From Streptomyces sp. NBC_01317 (GTDB taxonomy: Bacteria; Actinomycetota; Actinomycetes; Streptomycetales; Streptomycetaceae): a DNA stretch of 64,000 bases. Below, in pieces: positions 27,228 through 36,091 of this stretch (position 1 is its first letter; every line of letters begins with the position of its first letter). The position numbers and the translations under genes were made by a program. The stretch covers positions 2,711,501 to 2,775,500 of the forward strand of contig NZ_CP108393.1 in the NCBI RefSeq assembly GCF_035961655.1, read 5' to 3'. Below the pieces are notes generated by a model. It was not told the DNA's origin, did no database searches, and saw only the letters and a program-made list of their open reading frames with translations.

Positions 27228-28699
27228 TGATCCGTCAGATCCGCCACACCACGGTCTTCTGCTTACTCCTGCTGGTCGCCCTGTTCGTCAACGCGGGCCG
27301 CATCCAGGTCATCGAGGCCGACACGCTCGACAACAACTCCGCCAACCGCCGCCAGACCGTGGCCCGTTTCGAGCAGCGGCGCGGCAACATCCTCGTCGAC
27401 GGCAGGGCGGTCACCGGCTCCAAGGACACCGGCGAGCAACTCCGCTTCGAGCGCACGTACACCGACGGCCCCCTGTACGCGCCCGTCACGGGCTACGCCT
27501 CCCAGACGTACGGGACGACCCTGCTGGAGAACGCCGAGGACAACCTCCTCACCGGTACGAACCCGCTGCTCGCGCCCCTGCCCTTCTGGAACGACGTCAC
27601 GCGCGGGCGCCAGCCCGGCGGGCGGGTCGCCACGACCGTACGGGCGTCGATGCAGCGGGCCGCGTTCGACGGGCTGGCCGGGCGGCGGGGCGCGGTCGCG
27701 GCGATCCAGCCCGCGAGCGGCCGGATCCTGGCCCTGGTCAGCAGCCCGTCGTACAGCCCGGAACAGCTGTCGGGCACCGGCCCCGCCGTCACGGACGCCT
27801 GGACCGCGCTGACCGGCGCGGAGGCCCAGCCGATGCTCAACCGGGCGATCCGGCAGACGTATCCGCCGGGCTCCGCCTTCAAGATCGTGACCGCTGCCGC
27901 GGCGCTCGACTCGGGGGTCGTCTCGGACGTCGACGCGCCGACCTCCGTACCCGATCCGTACGTCCTGCCGGGGACGACGACCACGCTGCCCAACGAGGTG
28001 GACGGGTGCGACCGGGCCTCGCTGGCCTTCGCGATCACCTTCTCCTGCAACTCGGTGATGGCGGGGCTCGGGGTGAAGGTGGGGATGGACCGCATGCTCG
28101 ACACGGTGGAGAAGTTCGGCTTCAACGACACGGGGATCCGGATCCCGTCCGGGGTCGCCGTCTCGAACTTCGACTCCCACATGACGGACGATCAGCTGGC
28201 GCTGTCCTCGATCGGTCAGTTCGACACGCGGGCGACCCCGCTCCAGATGGCGATGGTGGCCTCGGCGGTCGCCAACGGCGGTGAACTCAGGCGCCCCTAC
28301 CTGGTCGACCGTACGACGTCCGCCCATGGCAAGACGGTCTCCCGTACCGCCGAGCGGACCTACCGGAAGGTGATGGACGGCTCCACGGCCCGGCAGGTAC
28401 GGCGGTTGATGGTCGACGTGGTCGAGGAGGGCACGGGGACGAACGCGGGCATCGACGGCGCCACGGTCGGCGGGAAGACGGGCACGGCGCAGCACGGCAT
28501 CGGCAACGCCGGTGTCCCGTACGCCTGGTTCATCGCCTGGGCCCGCGCCGACGGCGCGGGGGAACCGGCGGTCGCGGTGGCGGTGGTGGTGGAGGACGCT
28601 GAGGCGGACCGCTCGGACATCAGCGGCGGCGGCGACGCGGCGCCGATCGCGCGGGCGGTGATGGAGGCGGCGCTGGAGGAGGAGGCGTCGGAGGAGTGA
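27227..28699 (+). CDS. Class B penicillin-binding protein (transpeptidase)
   Basis: Cross-links peptidoglycan outside the membrane as partner of the overlapping SEDS gene. The 490-aa protein has one N-terminal membrane anchor (VFCLLLLVALFVNAG), a dimerisation region, and a transpeptidase domain with active site S216-x-x-K219 (YPPGSAFKIV), S273-C-N275 and K417-T-G419 (GGKTGTAQ). It is PbpA-like in size. The start codon overlaps the previous stop (ATGA), showing translational coupling. The 3' end runs into a G-rich repeat. Confidence 0.95.
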   Translation: MIRQIRHTTVFCLLLLVALFVNAGRIQVIEADTLDNNSANRRQTVARFEQRRGNILVDGRAVTGSKDTGEQLRFERTYTDGPLYAPVTGYASQTYGTTLLENAEDNLLTGTNPLLAPLPFWNDVTRGRQPGGRVATTVRASMQRAAFDGLAGRRGAVAAIQPASGRILALVSSPSYSPEQLSGTGPAVTDAWTALTGAEAQPMLNRAIRQTYPPGSAFKIVTAAAALDSGVVSDVDAPTSVPDPYVLPGTTTTLPNEVDGCDRASLAFAITFSCNSVMAGLGVKVGMDRMLDTVEKFGFNDTGIRIPSGVAVSNFDSHMTDDQLALSSIGQFDTRATPLQMAMVASAVANGGELRRPYLVDRTTSAHGKTVSRTAERTYRKVMDGSTARQVRRLMVDVVEEGTGTNAGIDGATVGGKTGTAQHGIGNAGVPYAWFIAWARADGAGEPAVAVAVVVEDAEADRSDISGGGDAAPIARAVMEAALEEEASEE

Positions 28700-28770
28700 G
28701 GCGGGGGCCGGAAGGGTGAGGCGGGGGCCGGAGAAGTGAGGCGGGGTGAGGCGGGGTGAGGCGGGGGCCT
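28696..28770 (+). repeat. G-rich tandem repeat (gtgaggcggg units)
   Basis: Starting at the pbp stop codon, two 20-bp units (gtgaggcgggggccggaagg-like) are followed by three 10-bp units (gtgaggcggg). Many runs of four to five G on the plus strand could form G-quadruplexes in the 3' end of the pbp transcript. The remainder of the 179-nt gap to the TPR gene shows no gene. Confidence 0.85.
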
Positions 28771-28878
28771 CGGGCGTTCCCCGGCACGTGCCCTGCCACA
28801 CGGCTCCGCTAGGGTCTCCGCATTCCTGTGTGCCGCACCGGTACGGCACGGCGGGACCGCGCGGCAAGGGGGGCCCTC

Positions 28879-30891
28879 ATGGCCGACGAACTGGAAGACC
28901 CGCACAACTGTTCCGTGGACAGCGAGGAGAAGCTCAACGCCGAGGGCGAAGTGGCCCTGGCCCGGCTGGCGATGGACGGCGGTGACCTCCCGCACGCCGC
29001 CGCCCACCTCGGCAACGCCCTCGCGGAGGCGCCGCGACTCCCCGAGGTGCACGAGGCGTTGGCGGAGTTCGCCGGGCGCGCGGGCGGGGCGGAGGCGGCG
29101 CTGGACCTGTTCTCGGACGAGCGCCCCTACATCGGCTCGGTGGCATGCCACGCGCATCTGCTCGCCGCCGCGGGCCGCTGGGACGAGGCCCTGTCCACCC
29201 TGGCAGCGGCGGTACGGGAACAGCCGGACCGCCCCTGGGCCGAGGTCGCCTGGGTCGCCCGCCAGGACCTCGCCGAGTTGGTCTCGCCGCAGAACCTCGC
29301 GCGTGTCATCGCCCGCATCGTCGGCGGAGGCGTACCGGACCCGCTGCCCCCCGAACTGACCGCGCCCCTGCGCCCGTTCCTGGATCTCGCGCGCGCCTCG
29401 CTCGCCCTGCACCCGGACCACACCCTCCTGCTGACCATGGCCTCGGGCCTGGCCAGGCGCTTCGCCGCGTACGACCAGGCGATCGCCTGGGCCCGGCACG
29501 CGCAGCGGCTCGATCCCGGCCACACCCCGGCGGTGATGCTCGGCTACGCGCTGCGCGCCGCCGGGCGGGTGGACGAGGCCCTGGCCTGCTGGGAGGTGGA
29601 GTTGGCCCGCGACCCCTCGGACCTCTCCCTGTACGTGGACGTGGCCGAGCTGTACGCGATGTCGGGGCGCCCGGAGGCGGGCCTGCCCTGGCTGGAGCGT
29701 GCGCTGGCGGTCGATCCGGCCCATCCGCAGGCCGCCCCGGCGATCCACGGGGTGCGCTTCGCCGTGGACGGGGGCCGAACGCATCTGCTGGCCCTGGCCG
29801 ACCATCTGCGGGACCACCCCGAGCACGCGTACGCGCACACGGTCCTCCAGCGCCACAGCGAGGATCTGCCCTGGCTGTCGGGGGTGACGGGGGCGCGGGA
29901 GGCGACGGTCAACGTGCTGCACCAGTGTCTGGAGCGGGCGGCGGAGGGCGGGGACCCCGCCTACCGGGACAGTGCCATCCAGTTGAACGCGTCCGTGATC
30001 GAGGCGCCGAGCGCCGTACTGGCTCTCCGGCGGGCCTTCCCCCAGGGCGAGGTGCGCTTCGGGGCCGTACCGGAACCCGATCCGCGCCCGGCGCGGCGCG
30101 AGGTGGCCACGGCGGTGTGGCGGTACGAGGGCCTGGTGGCCGAGCCCGCCGTGCCGGAGCCGCCGGCCGCCGTCGCGGAGGCGGTGCGGGCGGTCGCGGA
30201 ACTGCGCTGGCCGTACCTGCCCGCCGCGTACGACCACGCGGTGGAGCTGGCGGCGATCGCCCCCGCCGACCTGCTCGGCGTCCTGGTCCGTCCGCCGCTG
30301 CCGCGCGAGGACGAGCAGGGGTGGTTCCTCACGGAGCACCTGCCGGAGCTGTGGATACGGAGCGTGCAGGCGTTCGCCTGCCTGGGCATCGCGCACCACG
30401 GGACGGATGAACCGTGGGAGGAGTCCGTACGGCGCGCGATCCTGCTGGACCTGCTGGACGGGCCGGAGGACTGGGTTACCGAGGCGGCCGGCTTCGCGCT
30501 GCTGGCGATCGCCTGGAGCGATCCGGCGACCCGCGAGGACATCGGGCGCCGGCTGGTGGAACGGATGCTGGACGGGGCGGAGGCGTTCAGGACCCGGCCG
30601 GTGGAGATCCTGGGCTCGCTGTGCCACTTCGTGTTGGGGTGTGCGTGGCTGGACGCGACCTTCACCGGGCTCGCGGCGGACCTGTTGGAGTCGATCCGGC
30701 GGGAGGACGAGGAGGAGCCGGACGAGGAGGAAAGGGCGGCGCGGGGGGCGGAGTTGGCGGCCGGGGCGATGGCCGGGGCGGCTCCCGGGGCGGCTTCGGG
30801 CGCCGGTGCGGCTTCGGATGTGGAGAGGAAAACGGGCGCGAAGGCGGTACGGAGGCCGACGCTGCGCGGCCTCTTCCGGCGCCGCGCATGA
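28879..30891 (+). CDS. TPR-repeat protein
   Basis: A 670-aa soluble protein built of helical tetratricopeptide-like repeats (for example GDLPHAAAHLGNALAEAPRL, AAYDQAIAWARHAQRLDPGH, AGRVDEALACWEVELARDPS, SGRPEAGLPWLERALAVDP). The C-terminal half is a longer all-helical region with no motif I know. The tail is acidic (EDEEEPDEEER) and then Ala/Gly-rich, ending TLRGLFRRRA. No signal peptide. The ATG (MADELEDPHNC) follows a GGGGGG stretch. It probably acts as a scaffold; partner unknown. Confidence 0.85.
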   Translation: MADELEDPHNCSVDSEEKLNAEGEVALARLAMDGGDLPHAAAHLGNALAEAPRLPEVHEALAEFAGRAGGAEAALDLFSDERPYIGSVACHAHLLAAAGRWDEALSTLAAAVREQPDRPWAEVAWVARQDLAELVSPQNLARVIARIVGGGVPDPLPPELTAPLRPFLDLARASLALHPDHTLLLTMASGLARRFAAYDQAIAWARHAQRLDPGHTPAVMLGYALRAAGRVDEALACWEVELARDPSDLSLYVDVAELYAMSGRPEAGLPWLERALAVDPAHPQAAPAIHGVRFAVDGGRTHLLALADHLRDHPEHAYAHTVLQRHSEDLPWLSGVTGAREATVNVLHQCLERAAEGGDPAYRDSAIQLNASVIEAPSAVLALRRAFPQGEVRFGAVPEPDPRPARREVATAVWRYEGLVAEPAVPEPPAAVAEAVRAVAELRWPYLPAAYDHAVELAAIAPADLLGVLVRPPLPREDEQGWFLTEHLPELWIRSVQAFACLGIAHHGTDEPWEESVRRAILLDLLDGPEDWVTEAAGFALLAIAWSDPATREDIGRRLVERMLDGAEAFRTRPVEILGSLCHFVLGCAWLDATFTGLAADLLESIRREDEEEPDEEERAARGAELAAGAMAGAAPGAASGAGAASDVERKTGAKAVRRPTLRGLFRRRA

Positions 30892-30933
30892 CGGGCTGAG
30901 CGAGGGGGGGCCGGGGGGGCCGGGGGTGGTCCG

Positions 30934-32022
30934 GTGACCGATCGGGTCGAAGAAGCGCTGACGCGGATCGGGCGGTTGGACCCCGAACTGTCCGCGTTTG
31001 TCGACGTGTGGGGCGAGGAGGCCCGCGAGCGGGCGAGGGCGGTGGACCGCCAACTGCCCCTCGCGGGAATGCCGTTCGCCGTGAAGGGCCCGACGGGGAT
31101 CCGTTCGCACGCGGCGGAACGGCTGATCGCGGCCGGTGCCGTGCCGGTCGGGTCGACGGCCGTGCCGGGCCCCGGTACGTACTGGCAGACCTGGGGCCAG
31201 GGCCGGCACGGCCGTACGGTCAATCCCTACCGCGCCGACCGCACCCCCGGCGGGTCCTCGGCCGGTTCGGCGGTGGCGGTCGCGGCGGGCATGGTGCCGC
31301 TGGCGACGGGCAGCGACGGAGCGGGTTCGGTACGGATCCCGGCGGCCTGGTGCGGGGTGTTCGGCCTCAAGACCACCAACGGTCTGCTGCCGTCGCCCGA
31401 CCGGACAGGGCTGGCGTCGGCCGGGGTACTGACCCGGTCGGCGGCGGAGGCGCGGGTCTATCTGGACTGCGTGCTGGGTACCCCGGCGGGGGCACGGACC
31501 CCTTTGCCGCTCCCCCTCCCCGCCGTCTACTCACCGGACTTGGGCTTCGCCCGGACGGATCCCGAGGTGGCGGTGGTCGTACGGGCGGCGGTGGAGGGGC
31601 TGGTGTCGGCCGGAGTCGTACAACTCATCTCTCGGCAGGTGCCGTTCACGCTGCTGGACCCGCGTGAGGCGTGGTTGGCGGTACGGGGCGGGGCGACGGG
31701 CGTAGGAGAGGTCGGCGACGCGGCAGGCGTCCGGGCCGAGAACGACCGGCGGCTCGACCGCCTCTTCGCCGGGACGGAGTTGCTTCTGACCCCCGTCACC
31801 CCCAACAGGCCGCACGGGCACGACGGTCCGGGCGACATCTACTCCACGGCGCTGACCTGGGCGTTCAACCTGAGCGGCCATCCTGCGGCGAGCATCCCGG
31901 CCGGCTTCACCGCCGACGGCTGTCCCGTCGGACTGCAACTGGTGGCGCGGCGGGGAGCCGATGTCCGGCTGGTGGAAATGGCCGTCGCGGCCGAGAACCA
32001 CGCGATTAGGGTGCGGCCATGA
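30934..32022 (+). CDS. Amidase-signature family protein, short
   Basis: A 362-aa member of the amidase signature family. The catalytic Lys is K51 (GMPFAVKGPTG), the cis-Ser lies in PGGSSAGSAVAVAAG (105-119), and the nucleophile is S132 in GSDGAGSVRIPA. Compared with usual ~450-aa members it lacks part of the segment after the Lys and much of the middle domain, so its substrate pocket must be reduced. It starts with GTG and ends in an ATGA overlap with the DUF3291 gene. Substrate unknown. Confidence 0.85.
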   Translation: MTDRVEEALTRIGRLDPELSAFVDVWGEEARERARAVDRQLPLAGMPFAVKGPTGIRSHAAERLIAAGAVPVGSTAVPGPGTYWQTWGQGRHGRTVNPYRADRTPGGSSAGSAVAVAAGMVPLATGSDGAGSVRIPAAWCGVFGLKTTNGLLPSPDRTGLASAGVLTRSAAEARVYLDCVLGTPAGARTPLPLPLPAVYSPDLGFARTDPEVAVVVRAAVEGLVSAGVVQLISRQVPFTLLDPREAWLAVRGGATGVGEVGDAAGVRAENDRRLDRLFAGTELLLTPVTPNRPHGHDGPGDIYSTALTWAFNLSGHPAASIPAGFTADGCPVGLQLVARRGADVRLVEMAVAAENHAIRVRP

Positions 32023-32483
32023 CCGCTTACGAGCTTGCCCAGGTGAACATAGCCCGCCTCAAGTACCCCTTGGATTCTGTTGAGTTGAAGGACTTTGTCG
32101 ACGCCCTGGACCCGGTGAACGCCGTGGCCGACCAGTCCGACGGCTTTGTGTGGCGGTTGCAGAGCGACAGCGGCAACGCCACGGACGTTCCCGTCTTCGG
32201 CGACGAGTGGCTGATCGTGAACATGTCGGTGTGGCGGGACCCGGACGCCCTGAAAGCCTTCATGTACGAGGGGCAGCACCGCGAACTGCTCGCTCGGCGC
32301 AGAGAGTGGTTCGAACGGGTGGAGGAGGCCATGACGGCCCTGTGGTGGGTGCCGGCGGGCCACCGCCCGACGGTGGCGGAGGCCGAACGCCATCTGCGCC
32401 ACCTGCGGGAGAACGGCCCGGCCGCGTACACCTTCACGCTGAGGGACAGCTTCCCGCCGCCGGGCGGGAACGAGCAGGGCTGA
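32019..32483 (+). CDS. DUF3291 domain protein
   Basis: A 154-aa protein with the DUF3291 pattern: AQVNIARLKYPLDS at the start, a central GDEWLIVNMSVWRDPDALKAF, then RREWFERVEE and ALWWVPAGHRPTVAEAE. The fold resembles dimeric ferredoxin-like barrels of small monooxygenases (inference). It is translationally coupled to the amidase (ATGA), so the two may act on the same compound. The last ~20 residues are Pro/Gly-rich. Confidence 0.88.
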   Translation: MTAYELAQVNIARLKYPLDSVELKDFVDALDPVNAVADQSDGFVWRLQSDSGNATDVPVFGDEWLIVNMSVWRDPDALKAFMYEGQHRELLARRREWFERVEEAMTALWWVPAGHRPTVAEAERHLRHLRENGPAAYTFTLRDSFPPPGGNEQG

Positions 32484-32490
32484 GAGCGGC

Positions 32491-32538
32491 GGGGAGGTGC
32501 GGGGGGTGAGGCGCGGGGAGGTGCGGCGGGTGAGGCGC
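32491..32538 (+). repeat. Two 24-bp tandem G-rich repeats
   Basis: Units 32491-32514 and 32515-32538 differ at one base and share the gtgaggcg core seen in the repeat at 28696-28770. They lie between the convergent DUF3291 and ADP-ribosylglycohydrolase genes. Confidence 0.9.
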
Positions 32539-32540
32539 GG

Positions 32541-33446
32541 TTACGGCAACGGCAGTCCCTCCCGCCTCTCCAGCCACTCCCCCTGGACCCCGGACACCCC
32601 CGTCCGCGCCCCCACGATCCCGCCCGTGATGGCACACGTCGTGTCCACGTCCCCGAACCCCTCCGCCGTCGACCACAGCGCGGCCGTCAGGTCGTCGGGG
32701 TGGCGGGCCGCCGTCCACACCGCGAACGGGACGGTGTCGTCGGCCCGGATCCGCTGACCGTTGCCGAGGACGTCCGCCGCCTTCCAGGGAGCGGTGGTGA
32801 ACGGCAGTTCTGCGGCGCGCGCCAGGCCGTCCCGTACCACCCCCTCGGGAGTGGCCTCGGCCACCGCCGCCACGGACAGCTCTCCCCGTACCGAGAGCGC
32901 CGCCGCCACGGCGACCGCCACCGCGCCCGCGATGCCCTGCGGGTGGGCGTGCGTCACCTCGGCGGACAGGACGGCCTGTTCGGCCACGCGCGCCAGGTCG
33001 GCGGCGAACCAGGCGCCGAGGGGCGCCACCCGCATCGCCGCGCCGTTGCCGAGGCTCCCGCCCTTGAACAGCTCGGGGGCGAGTGCGCGCCAGCGCTCCG
33101 GTTCGGTGAGGAGGGCGGGGAGGAGGAGGTGCATGCCGTGCCCGTATCCCCGGGCCGGATCGGCGTCGAAGGTGAGGGCGAAGCAGGCCGCGAGACGGTC
33201 CTGGTCGACGGCTCCGTACTCCCCGAGCACCTGGTGGACGGCGAGGGCGAGTGCTGTGTCGTCCGTCCAGTGCCACTCCGCCTCCGGCGGGGTGCGCCGG
33301 GCCCGGATGTCCTTGAACGCCTGGTCGGGGTCGCGGAAGAGCGGGAACCAGCGTTCGCCGAACGCGTCACCCAGCGCGAGCCCTTCGAGGCTGCGACGGG
33401 CCGCCGCGCGGTCGGCGCCTTCTTCACGAGCGGTCGGGATGGTCAT
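32541..33446 (-). CDS. ADP-ribosylglycohydrolase family protein
   Basis: Removes ADP-ribose from proteins or other acceptors, using two Mg ions (family knowledge). The 301-aa all-helical protein has the N-terminal metal motif EWHWTDDTALALAV, the conserved GGSLGNGAAMRVAPLG and the C-terminal metal motif GDVDTTCAITGGIVGA, each with the expected acidic residues. So it is likely active. It stands alone between convergent and divergent neighbours; no ADP-ribosyltransferase is nearby. Confidence 0.92.
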   Translation of the reverse strand: MTIPTAREEGADRAAARRSLEGLALGDAFGERWFPLFRDPDQAFKDIRARRTPPEAEWHWTDDTALALAVHQVLGEYGAVDQDRLAACFALTFDADPARGYGHGMHLLLPALLTEPERWRALAPELFKGGSLGNGAAMRVAPLGAWFAADLARVAEQAVLSAEVTHAHPQGIAGAVAVAVAAALSVRGELSVAAVAEATPEGVVRDGLARAAELPFTTAPWKAADVLGNGQRIRADDTVPFAVWTAARHPDDLTAALWSTAEGFGDVDTTCAITGGIVGARTGVSGVQGEWLERREGLPLP

Positions 33447-33573
33447 GCGCCCATCGTCCCGTGTTCCCGGTCCGGGCGTACATCCGTTTTGTCAGTGGCC
33501 CGTGCCATGCTGATCAGCGGTGGCTGATCAGCAGCGATCGGTGGTGCCTGCCCCTGGTGCCCGGCGGTGAAAG

Positions 33574-34518
33574 GTGCGTGCCCCTTCCGTGTCCCCGCTT
33601 CCCGTGTCCCCGCTCCTCTTCGACGACGATGACGTACGTGCCCTCGACGCGGCCACGGCCGTCGGTGCCGTACGGGCCGCTCTCCTCGCCCACCACTCCG
33701 GCGCCCTGCACGCACCCCCGCGCCTGAACGCCGACCTCGGCGACGGCGCCGCGCTGGTCATCACGGCGGGACACCTCCGTACGGGCACGCGGGGGCTGTA
33801 CGGCTTCCGCGCGTACGACACCGTCGTCGGCGCCGAGCAGCTGGTGGCCGTGTGGGACAGCGCCGACGGGCGGTTGAAGGCGCTGGTGCACGGCTCGGAG
33901 CTGGGGCCCCGGCGGACCGGCGCGATCGGGGCGGTGGCCGTGGACGTGGCGGCCAACCCGGGGCCCGTCCGGCTGGGGATCGTCGGGGCGGGCCGGCAGG
34001 CCTGGACGCAGCTCTGGGCGCTCGGCGCGGTCCGGCCGCTGGAGGACGTGGTGGTGGCGGCCCGCAGCGCGAAGCGCACCGCCGCCTTCGCGCGCCGGGC
34101 GGCGGACGAACTGGGCGTCCGCGTCAGGGCGGTGGGCTCGGTGGAGGACGCCGTACGTGAACGGGACGTGGTGATCGTGGCCACCAACAGCACCGCCCCG
34201 GTCCTGGACATGGACTGGATCGCACCGGGGACACACGTCAGCACGCTCGGCCCCAAAACCGCCTCCGGCCACGAGGTCCCCGCCGCGCTCCCGTCCCGGG
34301 CCGACGTGGTCTTCACCGACTCCCGCGCCCAGGCGGCCGGTTACCCCGAACCCCATCTCTTCGCGCCCGGGCGGATGGGGGAGCTGGGGGCCGTACTGGC
34401 GGGCGCGACGCCGTGCCGTACCGCTCCCGAACAGATCACGGTGTTCTGCTCGGTAGGACTGGCGGGCACGGAGGTGGCGCTGGCAGCCGCGCTGCTCCCG
34501 GGGCGCGACGCGACCTGA
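33574..34518 (+). CDS. Ornithine cyclodeaminase / mu-crystallin family protein
   Basis: A 314-aa NAD(P)-binding protein. The N-terminal half is the OCD dimerisation/substrate domain and the Rossmann loop is LGIVGAGRQAWTQLWAL (about residues 130-146), followed by DVVIVATNST and THVSTLGPKTASGHEV. The family includes ornithine cyclodeaminase, alanine dehydrogenase and ketimine reductases; the key ornithine-binding residues cannot be confirmed here. It starts with GTG at 33574, divergent from the glycohydrolase. Confidence 0.85.
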   Translation: MRAPSVSPLPVSPLLFDDDDVRALDAATAVGAVRAALLAHHSGALHAPPRLNADLGDGAALVITAGHLRTGTRGLYGFRAYDTVVGAEQLVAVWDSADGRLKALVHGSELGPRRTGAIGAVAVDVAANPGPVRLGIVGAGRQAWTQLWALGAVRPLEDVVVAARSAKRTAAFARRAADELGVRVRAVGSVEDAVRERDVVIVATNSTAPVLDMDWIAPGTHVSTLGPKTASGHEVPAALPSRADVVFTDSRAQAAGYPEPHLFAPGRMGELGAVLAGATPCRTAPEQITVFCSVGLAGTEVALAAALLPGRDAT

Positions 34519-34555
34519 CGCCCCAACTCGGCCCGGAACCAATCGCACACAGGGA

Positions 34556-34578
34556 TTGACGCCCCTACTGACAAGTAG
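34556..34578 (+). promoter_or_regulatory. Candidate promoter and operator upstream of AurF-like gene
   Basis: TTGACG at 34556-34561 could be a -35 box. It is followed at once by the dyad CTACT-GACA-AGTAG (34565-34578) and then TCATAA, a possible -10. The dyad would lie in the spacer, as for a repressor site. No dedicated regulator is adjacent. Confidence 0.4.
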
Positions 34579-34627
34579 TCTCATAAGGGGTGACCGACGG
34601 TAACCCAGCGATGAGGTGCTCCCGCCC

Positions 34628-35605
34628 ATGCCCCGAGCCACTGCTCCGACGCCCGTCCCCTCCCCGTCGTCCGCTCCCGCCACCGAGCGGGACGTGGAGA
34701 TCCTCCGTGACGCGCTCGGCCCGCTCAGGGACCGGGAACAGGTCGCCGCGCGGCTCCTCGAAGCCTCCGCCAAGCACTCGTTCGACCCCGACAAGGAGTT
34801 GGACTGGGAGGCGCCGGCCGAGAGCGGCAAGTGGTTCTGGCCGCCGGAGCTGGTCTCCCTCTACGACACCCCGCTCTGGCGGAAGATGTCCGAGGGGCAG
34901 CGGATGGACCTGGCGAGGCACGAGGCCGCCTCGCTCGCCTCGCTCGGCATCTGGTTCGAGATCATCCTCATGCAGCTGCTGGTCCGGCACATCTACGACA
35001 AGCCCGTGACCAGCAACCACGTCCGTTACGCCCTCACGGAGATAGCGGACGAGTGCCGGCACTCGATGATGTTCGCGAAGATGATCGACAAGGGCGGCAC
35101 GCCGTCGTACCCGGTGCCGAGGCTCTACCACAACCTGGCGCGCGTCCTGAAGACGGTCTCCACCACGCCCGGTTCCTTCGCCGCGACGCTGCTCGGCGAG
35201 GAAATCCTGGACTGGATGCAGAGGTTGACGTTCCCGGACGAGCGGGTCCAGCCGCTCGTCCGGGGCGTGACGCGGATCCATGTGGTGGAGGAGACGCGCC
35301 ATGTCCGGTATGCGCGCGAGGAGATGAGGCGCCAGATGGTGACGTCGCCCCGGTGGGAGCAGGAACTCACCCGCCTCAGCTGCGGCCAGGCCGCGCGTGT
35401 CTTCTCGGTCTGCTTCGTCAATCCGAGCGTGTACGACCACGTCGGACTCGACCGGCGGGAGGCCGTCGCCCAGGTCCGCCTGAGCGGCCACCGCCGCGAG
35501 GTGATGCAGTCGGGGGCACGGCGGCTGACGGACTTCCTGGACGACATAGGGGTGCTGCGCGGCGCGGGCCGCAGGATGTGGAAGGCGTCGGGCCTGCTGG
35601 CGTGA
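34628..35605 (+). CDS. AurF-like di-iron oxygenase
   Basis: A 325-aa helical protein of the AurF family, which in characterised cases oxidises aryl amines to nitro groups. Candidate di-iron ligands are in [25 protein letters not shown] and [16 protein letters not shown], i.e. repeated E-x2-3-H patterns. The N-terminal 25 residues are Ala/Pro/Ser-rich. The ATG at 34628 is chosen over a GTG four codons upstream. No partner biosynthetic genes are visible, so the substrate is unknown; similar stand-alone copies are frequent in Streptomyces. Confidence 0.85.
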   Translation: MPRATAPTPVPSPSSAPATERDVEILRDALGPLRDREQVAARLLEASAKHSFDPDKELDWEAPAESGKWFWPPELVSLYDTPLWRKMSEGQRMDLARHEAASLASLGIWFEIILMQLLVRHIYDKPVTSNHVRYALTEIADECRHSMMFAKMIDKGGTPSYPVPRLYHNLARVLKTVSTTPGSFAATLLGEEILDWMQRLTFPDERVQPLVRGVTRIHVVEETRHVRYAREEMRRQMVTSPRWEQELTRLSCGQAARVFSVCFVNPSVYDHVGLDRREAVAQVRLSGHRREVMQSGARRLTDFLDDIGVLRGAGRRMWKASGLLA

Positions 35606-35654
35606 CGGGGGGCGTGTCCGCGAAGCGGGGCCCGGTCTGCGCGAGGATGGGCGG

Positions 35655-35939
35655 GTGAGAACCGAAGACACTTTCTTTGCCGGCGGCCCGCTCGACGGGC
35701 GCGTCCTGCCGATCCTGACCGGACCGACGGGCAACCCGCCCAAGTGGTACGAGGTCCCGGTCCCGGACGCGGAGGGCGGCCCGGCCACGGTGCTCGTATA
35801 CCGCCGCGAACCGGCCGGCCACACGAAGCGGCTCGGGATCCAGCGGGGCTGGAAGTACGTGTACGCCCCCGAGGGGCGCGCCCCCGGCGAGGGCGGCCGC
35901 CCACGCTGGCCCTGGTCAAAACCGAACCGCACCGGCTGA
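35655..35939 (+). CDS. Small conserved hypothetical protein
   Basis: A 94-aa protein starting at GTG ([20 protein letters not shown]) with [20 protein letters not shown] and a C-terminal [10 protein letters not shown] segment, ending in a basic Pro/Trp tail. The GGPLDG opening is seen in a widespread family of small Streptomyces proteins of unknown function. It lies 49 nt after the AurF-like gene and may be cotranscribed. Confidence 0.75.
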   Translation: MRTEDTFFAGGPLDGRVLPILTGPTGNPPKWYEVPVPDAEGGPATVLVYRREPAGHTKRLGIQRGWKYVYAPEGRAPGEGGRPRWPWSKPNRTG

Positions 35940-36091
35940 CGGCGCGCCGGGGGCCGCCGGAATGGGCCGCCCAGGGTGATGTTCTTGCGCCGAACCGCCC
36001 AATGGTGCGATAGCCACACCAGTAGCACCGCTCCACCACCCCATCATCGTCGGGTACCGGACGATCCGTACCCGTAAGGGGAGGTGATGGA

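Noticed and set aside
28360..31209. Long minus-strand frame across the TPR and pbp genes
   Set aside because: Shadow frame; the TPR and PBP proteins on the plus strand are supported by clear motifs.
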